Assembly: GCA_026162565.1 (NCBI GenBank)
Contig: JAOEIQ010000013.1
Location: forward strand, 17,798-81,797
Length of the DNA: 64,000 bases
DNA from: Flavobacteriaceae bacterium NBU2973
GTDB lineage: Bacteria > Bacteroidota > Bacteroidia > Flavobacteriales > Flavobacteriaceae
Direction of reading: 5' to 3'
The notes beneath the pieces are model-generated. The model was not told the origin of the DNA and ran no database searches. It saw only the letters and a program-made list of their open reading frames with translations. Shown piece after piece: positions 40,293 through 48,685 of this stretch; position 1 is the first letter of the stretch; each line of letters begins with the position of its first letter. The translations under genes and the position numbers were made by a program.

Positions 40293-43251
40293 AAGCGTTT
40301 AATCCTGCAATTTCTCGCCCTTGGGCTAGTTTGTTTAATAATGGCACTAAGTCTTCCATTAGTGCTAATTCTGATACTCTACGGTCTTTCCAGCCTAATT
40401 CTAATGGTGCTAATAAATCAGTTAGCTTTTCGCCATCAAATAGCATTCGGTATAGTATTTCATCTATAAACATTTTGAGATTTTCACTTGCGATATTGTG
40501 TTTTTCTGCAATGTTTAATACTTCTTGTGCAGACTTTTCATCTTTAAACTTTTGATAGCCTTCTCGTATCTCTTTTTCGGTCATTCCATTACCAACCTCT
40601 AAAGTGTTGATGTAGGCAATAATATCTTCACGCTCGTCCATTAAGTTGGCACTAGAGCTCAATAGATTAATCAATTGCAGACGTGTCATCTTATGTTTAG
40701 ATGGTTTGTCTTGGGTGTATTTGACAATAAGCCCAATAATATAATCATAATCTATAATGGCAGAAGAAAAGAGTACAAACTCAAAATCTAATTGCTCTAC
40801 TACTTCTGGTAAGTCTTTACCACCTTTGTCTTGTTGTGCTTTTAAACGCTTTGCCGTGTCTAAATAATTGCTCTTAAACGAACGGAAATCGTCTGTGGGC
40901 AATACGGCTTCAATGGTTTCGCTTTGCGTGTCTTCCAAATCGGTATATTGGTCGAGTTGCGTTTTTAAACGCTGTACTTCTTTAAAAGAATTAATAAACT
41001 CAGCACGAGCTTCGTCACCTTTTAAATTAGCTACCTCCGAAGGTGTACATTCCAATCCTTTAGATTCCATAAAGGTTTTGAGGTTGGCAACGGCTTCTTT
41101 GTATTTTACAATCACCTTTGGTGCTGCATCTACTACCCAAATTTCTTTCGGATTGTCAACATTAGCTCCAGAGAACAATACCATTGCTTTGTCAACGGCT
41201 TGTTCTTGCTGTCTAAAGTCTAAAATATTACCATACGGTTTGGTATCGTTAATCACGCGATTGGTACGTGAAAAGGCTTGTATGAGTCCGTGATATTTTA
41301 GGTTTTTGTCTACGTATAAGGTGTTTAGGTATTTAGAATCAAAACCAGTTAAGAGCATATCTACCACAATCATCACATCAATTTTGTTTTTATGTGGATA
41401 ATCTTTGTTTGAGAACTTCTGATACTTTATGCGTTGTTGTACATCTTGGTAATACCCATCAAATTCGTTTATTCTATGGTTAGTGCCATATTGAGCATTG
41501 TAGTCTTTTATGATTTGGGTTAAGGCTTCCTTCTTTTTGTTAGGTTCAATAGCATTGTCCGCTTTTTCCTGTGGTAAATCTTCCTGTATTTGCTGAATAT
41601 CTTTATTGCCTTCGGCTGGTGGCGAAAACACACAAGCAATATTTAGCGGTCTGTAGTCTTCATTGATTTCTGCAAACTCTCTTTGGTTTTGCTTGAACAA
41701 GTGGTAATACTCAATAGCATCAGCGATAGAAGAAGTTGCCAAAATAGCATTGAACCTTCTATGATGTGTAGCTTTATCGTGCTTTTTTAGAATGGCATCT
41801 ATAACAGCCATTTTATGGCTCAAACTAGTTGTGTCTAGTTTTGTATTGCTATTGAAATAGTCGATATGAAAACGCAATACATTTTTATCTTCTATGGCAT
41901 TGGTAATGGTGTAGGAATGTAATTCCTTTTGAAAAACGTCTGTTGTTGTTTTGTATGATGCAGTTTGTCCTTCAATGGTTTTATAGGTCGCATTTTCTTC
42001 AAAAATGGGTGTTCCTGTAAAACCAAATAATTGTGCATTTTCAAAAAACGTTTTAATGGCATTATGATTTTCTCCAAATTGTGAACGATGGCACTCATCA
42101 AAAATAAAAACGACACGTTTGTTTCTTAGAGGTTCTAAACGCTCTTTGTAGTTGCGATTATTCTTTGGGTCTAATGCTAAACCTAATTTTTGAATGGTAG
42201 TTACAATTACTTTGTCCGCATAATCCGTTGAAAGCATTCTCTTTACCAAAGTTTCAGTATTTGTGTTTTCTTCAACACTACCTTCCTGAAACTTGTTAAA
42301 TTCCTGACGTGTTTGTCGGTCAAGGTCTTTTCTATCAACGACAAATAAGCATTTTTCAATATTTGGGTTTTCTTTTAAAAGGGTAGAAGCTTTAAAAGAA
42401 GTTAATGTTTTTCCACTTCCTGTGGTGTGCCAGATGTAACCGTTTCCCCTGTTTTGGTCTATACAATCTATAATGGCTTTTACTGCATAGATTTGATACG
42501 GACGCATCACCAGTATTTTTTGTTCGCTAGCCACCAAAACCATATAGCGACTTATCATTTGACCCAATGTGCACTTGGTTAAGAACTTGTCGGTAAAGTC
42601 GTCTAAATGATTAATTTTTTTGTTGTCCTCACTTGCTAAAGTATAAACTGGTAAAAATTGCTCATCAGCATTAAAAGCGAAGTGTTCATTATTGTTATTG
42701 GCAAAATAGAATGTTTTTGATTTATTACTTACTATAAACAATTGCATAAAACACATTAGCGAATTGGTATATCCGTTTCCTGCATCATTTTTATAGTCCA
42801 CAATTTGTTGCATTGCCTTGTTAGGACTTACTTCCAACGTTTTTAGTTCTATTTGAACAACAGGAACGCCATTAATAAGGATAATGACATCATATCTGTG
42901 ATTGCTGTTTTTTGTGTTTATGCGAAGTTGGTTAATAACTTCAAAGTCATTTCTGCACCAATCTTTTATATTTACAAGAGTATAGTGTAATGGAGTTCCA
43001 TCTTCACGAGTGAACGTATTTGTTTTTCGTAGATAGTTGGCCGAAGTAAAGACATCAGGATTTACAATTTCTTCTCGTAATTTTTCAAATTCAGAATCCG
43101 TTAGATTTACTCTATTGAGTTTCTCAAATTTTTCCCTAAAATTTTGTTCAAGAGCATTTAAGTCACGAATATCAGATCGATAGGTATATTTTAAATCTTG
43201 TAATCTACCTACAAGTCCATATTCTATATCTGCTTCTTTAACTAAGTTCAT
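40285..43251 (-). CDS. hsdR: Type I restriction endonuclease/translocase subunit
   Basis: 988 aa. The nuclease site PD-(D/E)xK is represented by D121 and E135-x-K137 (YDVIILINGVPVVQIELKT). The helicase motor has Walker A HTTGSGKT (275-282), DECH (385-388), LFGFTGTPI and the motif VI region IQAFSRTNR. The C-terminal helical domain contacts HsdM. It cleaves far from the unmethylated target after ATP-driven translocation. It is the first gene of the operon. Confidence 0.95.
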   Translation of the reverse strand: MNLVKEADIEYGLVGRLQDLKYTYRSDIRDLNALEQNFREKFEKLNRVNLTDSEFEKLREEIVNPDVFTSANYLRKTNTFTREDGTPLHYTLVNIKDWCRNDFEVINQLRINTKNSNHRYDVIILINGVPVVQIELKTLEVSPNKAMQQIVDYKNDAGNGYTNSLMCFMQLFIVSNKSKTFYFANNNNEHFAFNADEQFLPVYTLASEDNKKINHLDDFTDKFLTKCTLGQMISRYMVLVASEQKILVMRPYQIYAVKAIIDCIDQNRGNGYIWHTTGSGKTLTSFKASTLLKENPNIEKCLFVVDRKDLDRQTRQEFNKFQEGSVEENTNTETLVKRMLSTDYADKVIVTTIQKLGLALDPKNNRNYKERLEPLRNKRVVFIFDECHRSQFGENHNAIKTFFENAQLFGFTGTPIFEENATYKTIEGQTASYKTTTDVFQKELHSYTITNAIEDKNVLRFHIDYFNSNTKLDTTSLSHKMAVIDAILKKHDKATHHRRFNAILATSSIADAIEYYHLFKQNQREFAEINEDYRPLNIACVFSPPAEGNKDIQQIQEDLPQEKADNAIEPNKKKEALTQIIKDYNAQYGTNHRINEFDGYYQDVQQRIKYQKFSNKDYPHKNKIDVMIVVDMLLTGFDSKYLNTLYVDKNLKYHGLIQAFSRTNRVINDTKPYGNILDFRQQEQAVDKAMVLFSGANVDNPKEIWVVDAAPKVIVKYKEAVANLKTFMESKGLECTPSEVANLKGDEARAEFINSFKEVQRLKTQLDQYTDLEDTQSETIEAVLPTDDFRSFKSNYLDTAKRLKAQQDKGGKDLPEVVEQLDFEFVLFSSAIIDYDYIIGLIVKYTQDKPSKHKMTRLQLINLLSSSANLMDEREDIIAYINTLEVGNGMTEKEIREGYQKFKDEKSAQEVLNIAEKHNIASENLKMFIDEILYRMLFDGEKLTDLLAPLELGWKDRRVSELALMEDLVPLLNKLAQGREIAGLNAYE

Positions 43252-43362
43252 TCAATCTTCCTTTGGTTTGTTCTATTATACTTATTTATTTTGGGTTACT
43301 TTTTAAGTTAGTAACAGATTTTAAAGATAAAAAAAGCCAAATCGATTACAAGATAATTTTAA

Positions 43363-43650
43363 CTAATCTTCTCTATAACTAATCCTATCGCGAATCCCAC
43401 CACTTTCTCGATGGATAATGACATCGGCATGTTTACGTTTAGCTAAAACTTTGGCTTTATTGATGGCTGTACTCTGTTTGCGGTGTTTGCTAGTAATACG
43501 CTTATTACCTTCGCGGCGCACAGCCCAACCATCTTCGTAAGGTACGACATGTTGGTGCCAAGTACGTTTTTTATTAGCATTGCGTGAAGCATCAAATAAT
43601 GCTTCTAATATTTCTATTAAGGTTTTAAACCAGGATTTTTTGGTAGCCAT
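43363..43650 (-). CDS. DUF2188 protein
   Basis: 95 aa. The C-terminal 65 residues hold the DUF2188 pattern: HQHVVPYEDGWAVRREGNKRITSKHRKQSTAINKAKVLAKRKHADVIIHRESGGIRDR. The N-terminal 30 residues form a basic helix (KSWFKTLIEILEALFDASRN). It is short and very basic; function unknown. It lies upstream of hsdR, 111 bases away, and may be cotranscribed, but no overlap supports that. Confidence 0.8.
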   Translation of the reverse strand: MATKKSWFKTLIEILEALFDASRNANKKRTWHQHVVPYEDGWAVRREGNKRITSKHRKQSTAINKAKVLAKRKHADVIIHRESGGIRDRISYRED

Positions 43651-44368
43651 TTATTTATAAATCTGCTCGAAGATACTATTTTCTTTATAAGGTTGGTAGG
43701 CATCTCGATAGTTCTATTGAGTTTATCGAAATACAATTCTTCATCCTTCAGAATCACTCGATGTGACGTTAGATTTAAGGTTTTAGTCAGTTCGAGTGTT
43801 TTGCGAATTAAAAAGTACCGAGAACTATTCAATTCTAAAGACTAATTTTTAGACAGTGTGTGTCCGAAGAAATAGGGAGCGAAAAAGCGAAACTGCAAAG
43901 CAAGGCTTTAAGCATGTAGCTTTGAAAGCGAACGATATGAAATAATTTCCTTGGACAAACTTGATTTTTTTAGGAGCCTGTCCTGAGCATAGTCGAAGGA
44001 TTAAATCAAGCAAAAAATGAATAGATACAATGTTGTATTATACTGCACGTCAGTTTAAGTGAGAATTGTTAGCAGCTTTGTATAGAGAACTTTTGTATTA
44101 TTATCACTTGATGTTAAAAGGTCATATAATTTATTCTTTTTTTCATTGCCAAAAAAAGAATCCAAAAAGGCTAGACTTACTAACCTTTGTCTAAATTCTT
44201 TTTTCGAATGCTAAATCTTCCGACCTTTTCAGCTCACGCTGAATTCGAACAAGCGGAAGCTTTTAAACGCATTCTTCAATTTGAATTTAACGTCAAATGT
44301 TAGTAGGTCGGTTTCAAAAGGTAAAAAATGAATAGATACAAAACGTCATAAATTGAAGCGTCTGTAAA
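43651..44368. other. Gene-free region with repeat debris
   Basis: 718 bases without a credible gene. At 43699-43731 lies a stretch with an imperfect palindrome (TCGATA...TATCGA). At 43974-44000 lies the run GAGCCTGTCCTGAGCATAGT continuing to CGAAGGA, a type of interspersed repeat common in Bacteroidota. The 19-mer AAAAAATGAATAGATACAA occurs at 44012-44030 and 44323-44341. Such debris suggests an old insertion site next to the R-M operon. Confidence 0.6.
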
Positions 44369-45025
44369 CTATAAAACAGAGTGTATGTTACTGTAATAAA
44401 TCTCTTTAAAATCACTAATTACTAAATCAGCTTTGCTATAATCTTGATTTCGAGAGTGAAAACTATCAAAACCAACGCAATAGATTCCTGCCGCTTTTGC
44501 TGCATTAATACCATTTGTAGAATCTTCTATAACCATGCATTCAGACTTTTCATGTCCTGATGCTTCGGCTGCTTTTATAAAAATCTCTGGATGTGGTTTA
44601 CTTTTTGGTAAATCGGCACCAGAGAGTTTGGCAACAAAATACTGGTCTAAATCAAAACGCTTGAAAATTCGGTTAATATTTGGCATAGAAGCTGAAGACG
44701 CTAGGACGAGTGTTAAACCATTTTTATGGTAGTCTTGTATTAATTCTAAAACACCACTAATAAGTGTTAAACCATCATCTGTATCAAACAACACTTTAAA
44801 GTGCTTACGCTTTATGGCTACTAATGTTTCTGGAGCTGTTTTTAAATGAAACTGCTCGCAAAGCTGTCTGCAAATTTCTATGGTAGATTGTCCTGTAAAG
44901 GTTTCAAAAAGTGCTTCAGTAACTGGTATGTCAACCTCATGAAACATTTGAAAATAGGCTTTTTTATGTAGTGGTTCGGTATCAACAATCACACCATCCA
45001 TATCAAATAATACAGCTTTTAGCAT
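44369..45025 (-). CDS. HAD hydrolase, beta-phosphoglucomutase-like
   Basis: 218 aa. HAD motif I is FDMDGVIVDTEPLHKKAY (6-23), motif II is LASSAS, the Lys motif is LPKSKPHPEIF, and motif III/IV is CMVIEDSTNGINAAKAAG. The helical cap (FHEVDIPVTEALFETFTGQST) fits the beta-PGM/sugar-phosphatase group. The exact substrate is unknown. It is a single gene between repeat debris and a divergent basic small gene. Confidence 0.87.
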   Translation of the reverse strand: MLKAVLFDMDGVIVDTEPLHKKAYFQMFHEVDIPVTEALFETFTGQSTIEICRQLCEQFHLKTAPETLVAIKRKHFKVLFDTDDGLTLISGVLELIQDYHKNGLTLVLASSASMPNINRIFKRFDLDQYFVAKLSGADLPKSKPHPEIFIKAAEASGHEKSECMVIEDSTNGINAAKAAGIYCVGFDSFHSRNQDYSKADLVISDFKEIYYSNIHSVL

Positions 45026-45089
45026 AGTTTGGTTTTGCTGCGAAGATAATTTTTTGTTTTATGAGTTAAAAGAATATTTTTACAATATC

Positions 45090-45239
45090 ATGGCAAAACA
45101 AGGACGCGAAAAAAACACCAAAAATAAAGCAAAGCATGCAAAACTAATGGCACGCAAGAAAAATAAGTTAAAGTCTGAAAAAGAAGCGCGTCAAGCTAAA
45201 CTTAAAGCAATAATTAAAAAGGCTAATCAGAAATTATAA
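45090..45239 (+). CDS. Very basic 49-aa protein
   Basis: 49 aa from the ATG at 45090 (an ATG 12 codons earlier adds a non-family tail). It is almost half Lys/Arg: MAKQGREKNTKNKAKHAKLM, then a helix with RKKNKLKSEKEARQAKLKAIIKKANQKL. It probably binds RNA or the ribosome. Homologues occur as tiny orphan genes in Flavobacteria, but no function is known. Confidence 0.65.
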   Translation: MAKQGREKNTKNKAKHAKLMARKKNKLKSEKEARQAKLKAIIKKANQKL

Positions 45240-45241
45240 GC

Positions 45242-45337
45242 TTATTTATCGTAAGATCTAATAAGGAGAACTGCCCAAATAATAACACAAACAGAAACAA
45301 AAATCGATAAGTATAGTACAATCTCGTTAGGACTCAT
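45242..45337 (-). CDS. 31-aa single-helix membrane peptide
   Basis: ATG at 45335-45337, TAA at 45242-45244. It starts MSPNEIVLYLSIFVSVCVII, one membrane helix, then WAVLLIRSYDK. The start overlaps the end of the 61-aa membrane protein by 11 bases, which implies coupled translation. It is too short for a homology claim; supported only by the overlap and clear hydrophobic helix. Confidence 0.5.
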   Translation of the reverse strand: MSPNEIVLYLSIFVSVCVIIWAVLLIRSYDK

Positions 45338-45512
45338 TCTTTGCTTGTTTTAAAACAATTACTAATCCGAGAATCGTTGGAACCCATAAACCAATAAATA
45401 TTCCATGTAATTCGGCTCCAGTTAAAAATAAATATTCTGCAACGACGATAATAATAACACAAATAGCTATTATAAACACGTTTGAGCCACCTAACTTTTT
45501 AAATGTATTCAT
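45327..45512 (-). CDS. 61-aa two-helix membrane protein
   Basis: Two hydrophobic helices (NVFIIAICVIIIVVAEYLFL and GIFIGLWVPTILGLVIVL) separated by TGAELHG, with a charged C-terminus KQAKNES. No named family recognised. Together with the overlapping 31-aa peptide it forms a small two-gene unit that converges on the basic 49-aa gene. Confidence 0.6.
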   Translation of the reverse strand: MNTFKKLGGSNVFIIAICVIIIVVAEYLFLTGAELHGIFIGLWVPTILGLVIVLKQAKNES

Positions 45513-45613
45513 ATAAATACGACTATTTTAGAACTACAATTTAGTATTTTTTTAATTAATACACACATTTCTTTTACTATTGTATAAGTGGTATCTTTGA
45601 ATAAAAAGATTGC

Positions 45614-46021
45614 ATGTCTAAAACAAAGAAACCTGATCAAGTAGTTTTTAACAAAGAGACGCAGCAATATGATGCCTCTTTAAAACCGTATGCTACCAAT
45701 GTTGGTGCTCCAGCTATTGAAGTGACTGAAAATATTACTTGGAAAAACAGAAACATACATAAGGCAAACAAACAAATTAAGGCAAAATATCTTGAGTTAA
45801 AAGCTGCTTATGATAAAATGATGGAGGAGCTAGAATATAACAATCTAGTGTATAATGCACGTTTTAATTTTGAGCCTATTACTGGTGAAATTTATCATTT
45901 ATATAGAGATAAAAACGAACAACCTTTTTTATCTATTATAAAACCTGAAGAATGTAATTTTGATTTTGTGGGTAGTTTTTATTTAAATTCCGAGCAACTC
46001 TGGAAACGTATTGAAGACTAA
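45614..46021 (+). CDS. DUF2452 protein
   Basis: 135 aa. It shows LKPYATNVGAPAIEVTENITWKNRNIHKANKQIKAKYLELKAAYDKMMEELEYN and the C-terminal IYHLYRDKNEQPFLSIIKPEEC, the DUF2452 pattern. It is cytosolic, with an N-terminal helix pair and a beta-rich end. Function unknown. A TATCTTTG -7 box lies at 45592-45599, 14 bases before the ATG. Confidence 0.82.
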   Translation: MSKTKKPDQVVFNKETQQYDASLKPYATNVGAPAIEVTENITWKNRNIHKANKQIKAKYLELKAAYDKMMEELEYNNLVYNARFNFEPITGEIYHLYRDKNEQPFLSIIKPEECNFDFVGSFYLNSEQLWKRIED

Positions 46022-46026
46022 ATGCA

Positions 46027-46614
46027 TTACAAATTTCCGATTAATCTAGTTTCAATGACCTTACCAACAGGTAAGTTTAATTTTCTGTTACCAATTCTAA
46101 CACGAACTAATCGTAAGGTTGGGAATCCAACAGCAGCAGTCATTTTTCGAACTTGACGAAATTTACCTTCGGTAATAGTAATGGAGATCCATGAAGTTGG
46201 ACCATGACGCTCATCACGAACAAATCTGTCAGCAATAGGATACTTGCTTATATCTTCAACTGAAAAAACCTGACAAGGTTTTGTAATATAGGGTTTGCTA
46301 TTCACACTAATTTCTATACCATTTTTGAGTTTGTTTATAGTGTCTTGAGTAATAATACCATCAACCATAACATAGTATTCTTTTTCTACTTTACTACTGG
46401 TTATATGTGTACTTATTTTACCATTTGTAGTAAGCAGAAGTAAACCTTCCGATGTTTCGTCAAGTCTACCAATAGCCATGGTCCCTTCAGTAAAATGATA
46501 GAGTTCTCCTAATAACTTTTTGTTTTTCCGCTTGGTCTGATTATTAATAAACTGACTTAAATAACCATAAGGTTTATGAAGTATGTAATGCTTATGATTT
46601 GTGTCTGAATCCAT
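46027..46614 (-). CDS. rRNA pseudouridine synthase, RluE/RsuA type
   Basis: 195 aa, without an S4 domain. The catalytic motif is IGRLDETSEGLLLLTTNGK with Asp in GRLD, and GKFRQVRKMTAAVGFPTLRLVRVRIG is the C-terminal family signature. Length and lack of S4 fit RluE, which makes a pseudouridine in 23S rRNA, but the exact site is uncertain. It is divergent from mscL. Confidence 0.85.
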   Translation of the reverse strand: MDSDTNHKHYILHKPYGYLSQFINNQTKRKNKKLLGELYHFTEGTMAIGRLDETSEGLLLLTTNGKISTHITSSKVEKEYYVMVDGIITQDTINKLKNGIEISVNSKPYITKPCQVFSVEDISKYPIADRFVRDERHGPTSWISITITEGKFRQVRKMTAAVGFPTLRLVRVRIGNRKLNLPVGKVIETRLIGNL

Positions 46615-46645
46615 TGAGTGTGCAAGATACTATTTCCTATCTTTG
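46614..46645 (+). promoter_or_regulatory. mscL promoter (TTG-N21-TATCTTTG)
   Basis: TTG at 46614-46616 as -33 box, 21 bases, then the exact -7 box TATCTTTG at 46638-46645, 18 bases before the mscL ATG. The -33 box lies inside the start of the divergent pseudouridine synthase gene. Confidence 0.6.
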
Positions 46646-46663
46646 ACATCAAAAAAATAAATC

Positions 46664-47110
46664 ATGGCATTATTAAAAGAGTTTAAAGAATTTGCTGTTA
46701 AAGGCAATATGATGGATATGGCAATTGGTATTATTATTGGCGCTTCGTTCAATAAAATTATTGATGTACTTGTAAAACAGGTGTTGATGCCGCCTTTATC
46801 ATTACTATCCAATGGCATTAATTTAGAAAACAGGAAATTGGTGCTTCAAGAAGCACTTTCTAATCCTTCTGGAGACCTAATTAAAGAAGAAGTCGCTATT
46901 GGTTATGGTGCTTTAATGGAAGCATTTCTTGATTTTTTAATTATTGGTTTTACGGTTTTTGTAGTTGTGAAATTTATGAATCGTTTGCGAGCTAAAGCCC
47001 AAGATACTAAAGATGAAACGGTTGTTACACCAAAAGATATTGAGTTGTTATCTAATTTAGAAAGCTTGATGAAGGAGCAGAATGAGTTGTTAAAATCACA
47101 AGCAAAATAG
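46664..47110 (+). CDS. mscL: Large-conductance mechanosensitive channel
   Basis: 148 aa. It begins LLKEFKEFAVKGNMMDMAIGIIIGASFNKIIDVLVKQVLMPPLSLL, the MscL N-terminal helix and pore helix TM1. TM2 is FLDFLIIGFTVFVVVKFMNRL, followed by a C-terminal helical bundle (LLSNLESLMKEQNELLKSQ). It forms a pentameric safety valve in the inner membrane. Confidence 0.95.
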   Translation: MALLKEFKEFAVKGNMMDMAIGIIIGASFNKIIDVLVKQVLMPPLSLLSNGINLENRKLVLQEALSNPSGDLIKEEVAIGYGALMEAFLDFLIIGFTVFVVVKFMNRLRAKAQDTKDETVVTPKDIELLSNLESLMKEQNELLKSQAK

Positions 47111-47118
47111 ATAAGTTT

Positions 47119-48504
47119 CTATTTTATAACTCTCCTGAATTCTTTAGCAATAATATTAAGTGCTGGTTTGCCTTGTACCACAAAATCATTGTTATTGCCA
47201 TCAGTTTCTTTAATGCGTGATTGCCATTCCCAAATGTGAACGCCTTCTAACCAAGTTTCTTTCCAAACTGTATTAAAAAAAGCTTGATAACAAAGTGCTT
47301 GTGTACGTTTAGATATCTTTTTATGAAAGCGATTATCTACCGAATTCCATTCCCAAGGTCTAATGCCAGCATCAGTTGTAGATTTATAACCAAGCTCTGT
47401 AAATACTATTGGTTTATTATACTGATCGTGTAATTTTTTTAAAGCATCGATATGGTTTTTCCAACCGTTTTCTAACTCTTCTAGTTCTGGATTCTCATTT
47501 TCTGCTATCGGAAAGTAAGCTTGTATACCAATAAAATCTAATTCATCCCAAAAAGTAACATCATAAACCTCTTGATTCCAATTGGCTGCGTACGTTAATT
47601 TTCCAGAATAAATCTCACGAACGTCTTTTATAAGCTGTCGCCATTTGTCAGGTTGCTCTAAAACTGTTTTATGTAATTCTGTTCCAATACAAAGAAACGG
47701 CATATTCATAGATTCTGCTAATGCAGCATACTCTAAAATTTGATTACTGTAATTATTAAACCAAATAGTCCAATCCTCTTGATTAGTCATGCTTATATCT
47801 GATCGCCAAACACCATTTTCAGTATTTGTTAACCAGATGTGCGGTTTCATGATGGTTTTAAATTGAAAAGAATCTGCTCTTATAATGGCATTTCTCCATC
47901 TTTCATGACGCTTTAGAGAATCACTATCTCTAAATTTAAAATCTTTATTGGGCTTATTATACTCTGATTGGTTTAAAAAAGGTACAAACGTGATCCATTC
48001 AACATTATTCGTTTTTAAAGTTTCAAAGGCTTCTGAATAATCTGTCCACCCAAAAATATGAAAGCCTCTTTGTTTATTATCTAAAGCATATAAATCTCGA
48101 ATAGTAGGAGAAGTGTTTTCAATACTATAGTCCCATAAATAGTTGAAGTGTTCACTTTGTCTATACACATCAATACTTTTTAAACTGCCCCAAATTAGTA
48201 GAAGTGGTAGTAGTAATTTTAAACCAATACCTTTTAAAAGGCCTTTAATTTTTTGTTTTTGATAATCTCTGACAAAAGATCGAATGAATACAAAAATTAA
48301 ATAAGGTATGGTTAGTACAAAGTAGGTGAGTTTGTTTTTAATAAAAATTTCAACAATTCGTATAAACGTTTTAAACTTTTTTCCGTCTTCATAATCGTTT
48401 GTAAACAGAATAACAATTATAAAAATCATCAATAAAACAATTGCTATTGCATACCATATAAGGAATTGTTTCAGGTGTTTTATAACGTTTTTCTTTTTTA
48501 GCAT
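47119..48504 (-). CDS. Membrane-anchored glycoside hydrolase, GH113-like
   Basis: 461 aa with two or three N-terminal membrane helices (to about residue 105) and then a TIM-barrel. RGFHIFGWTDYSEAFETLKTNNVEWITFVP is the first strand pair. GTELHKTVLEQPDKWRQLI carries the acid/base Glu, and PIVFTELGYKSTTDAG carries the nucleophile Glu, positions typical for GH113 beta-mannanases. WEWQSR near the end is conserved too. The substrate in this organism is unproven. Anchoring suggests work at the outer face of the inner membrane. Confidence 0.78.
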   Translation of the reverse strand: MLKKKNVIKHLKQFLIWYAIAIVLLMIFIIVILFTNDYEDGKKFKTFIRIVEIFIKNKLTYFVLTIPYLIFVFIRSFVRDYQKQKIKGLLKGIGLKLLLPLLLIWGSLKSIDVYRQSEHFNYLWDYSIENTSPTIRDLYALDNKQRGFHIFGWTDYSEAFETLKTNNVEWITFVPFLNQSEYNKPNKDFKFRDSDSLKRHERWRNAIIRADSFQFKTIMKPHIWLTNTENGVWRSDISMTNQEDWTIWFNNYSNQILEYAALAESMNMPFLCIGTELHKTVLEQPDKWRQLIKDVREIYSGKLTYAANWNQEVYDVTFWDELDFIGIQAYFPIAENENPELEELENGWKNHIDALKKLHDQYNKPIVFTELGYKSTTDAGIRPWEWNSVDNRFHKKISKRTQALCYQAFFNTVWKETWLEGVHIWEWQSRIKETDGNNNDFVVQGKPALNIIAKEFRRVIK

Positions 48505-48613
48505 TCGATAATTGAATTAGATATTAGACTTACAAGATAAATACTTTTAATTGCATGTTTCAAATTATTTTTCCATCTTTGAAACTATGATTGCCTAATT
48601 AACTTCCGGTTTT

Positions 48614-48657
48614 GTTGATGTTTATTCAACCCTTTATATCTAACAACTTCTTGTTAG
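48614..48657 (+). promoter_or_regulatory. Two hairpins in the leader of the MATE gene
   Basis: Two inverted repeats in tandem upstream of the ATG at 48686: GTTGA-7-TCAAC at 48614-48630 and a perfect CTAACAA-CTTC-TTGTTAG at 48640-48657. They may be operator half-sites or an mRNA leader structure. I could not place a clear -7 box. Confidence 0.4.
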
Positions 48658-48685
48658 ACTATTTTCAATATTAATTGTTACAATC

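Noticed and set aside
40868..41293. A 141-codon plus-strand frame inside hsdR
   Set aside because: Antisense shadow of hsdR with no family pattern; hsdR motifs account for the region.
43617..43832. A 71-codon minus-strand frame upstream of the DUF2188 gene
   Set aside because: It spans interspersed-repeat sequence (the TATCGA palindrome region), overlaps the DUF2188 start in another frame, and has no protein-like composition.
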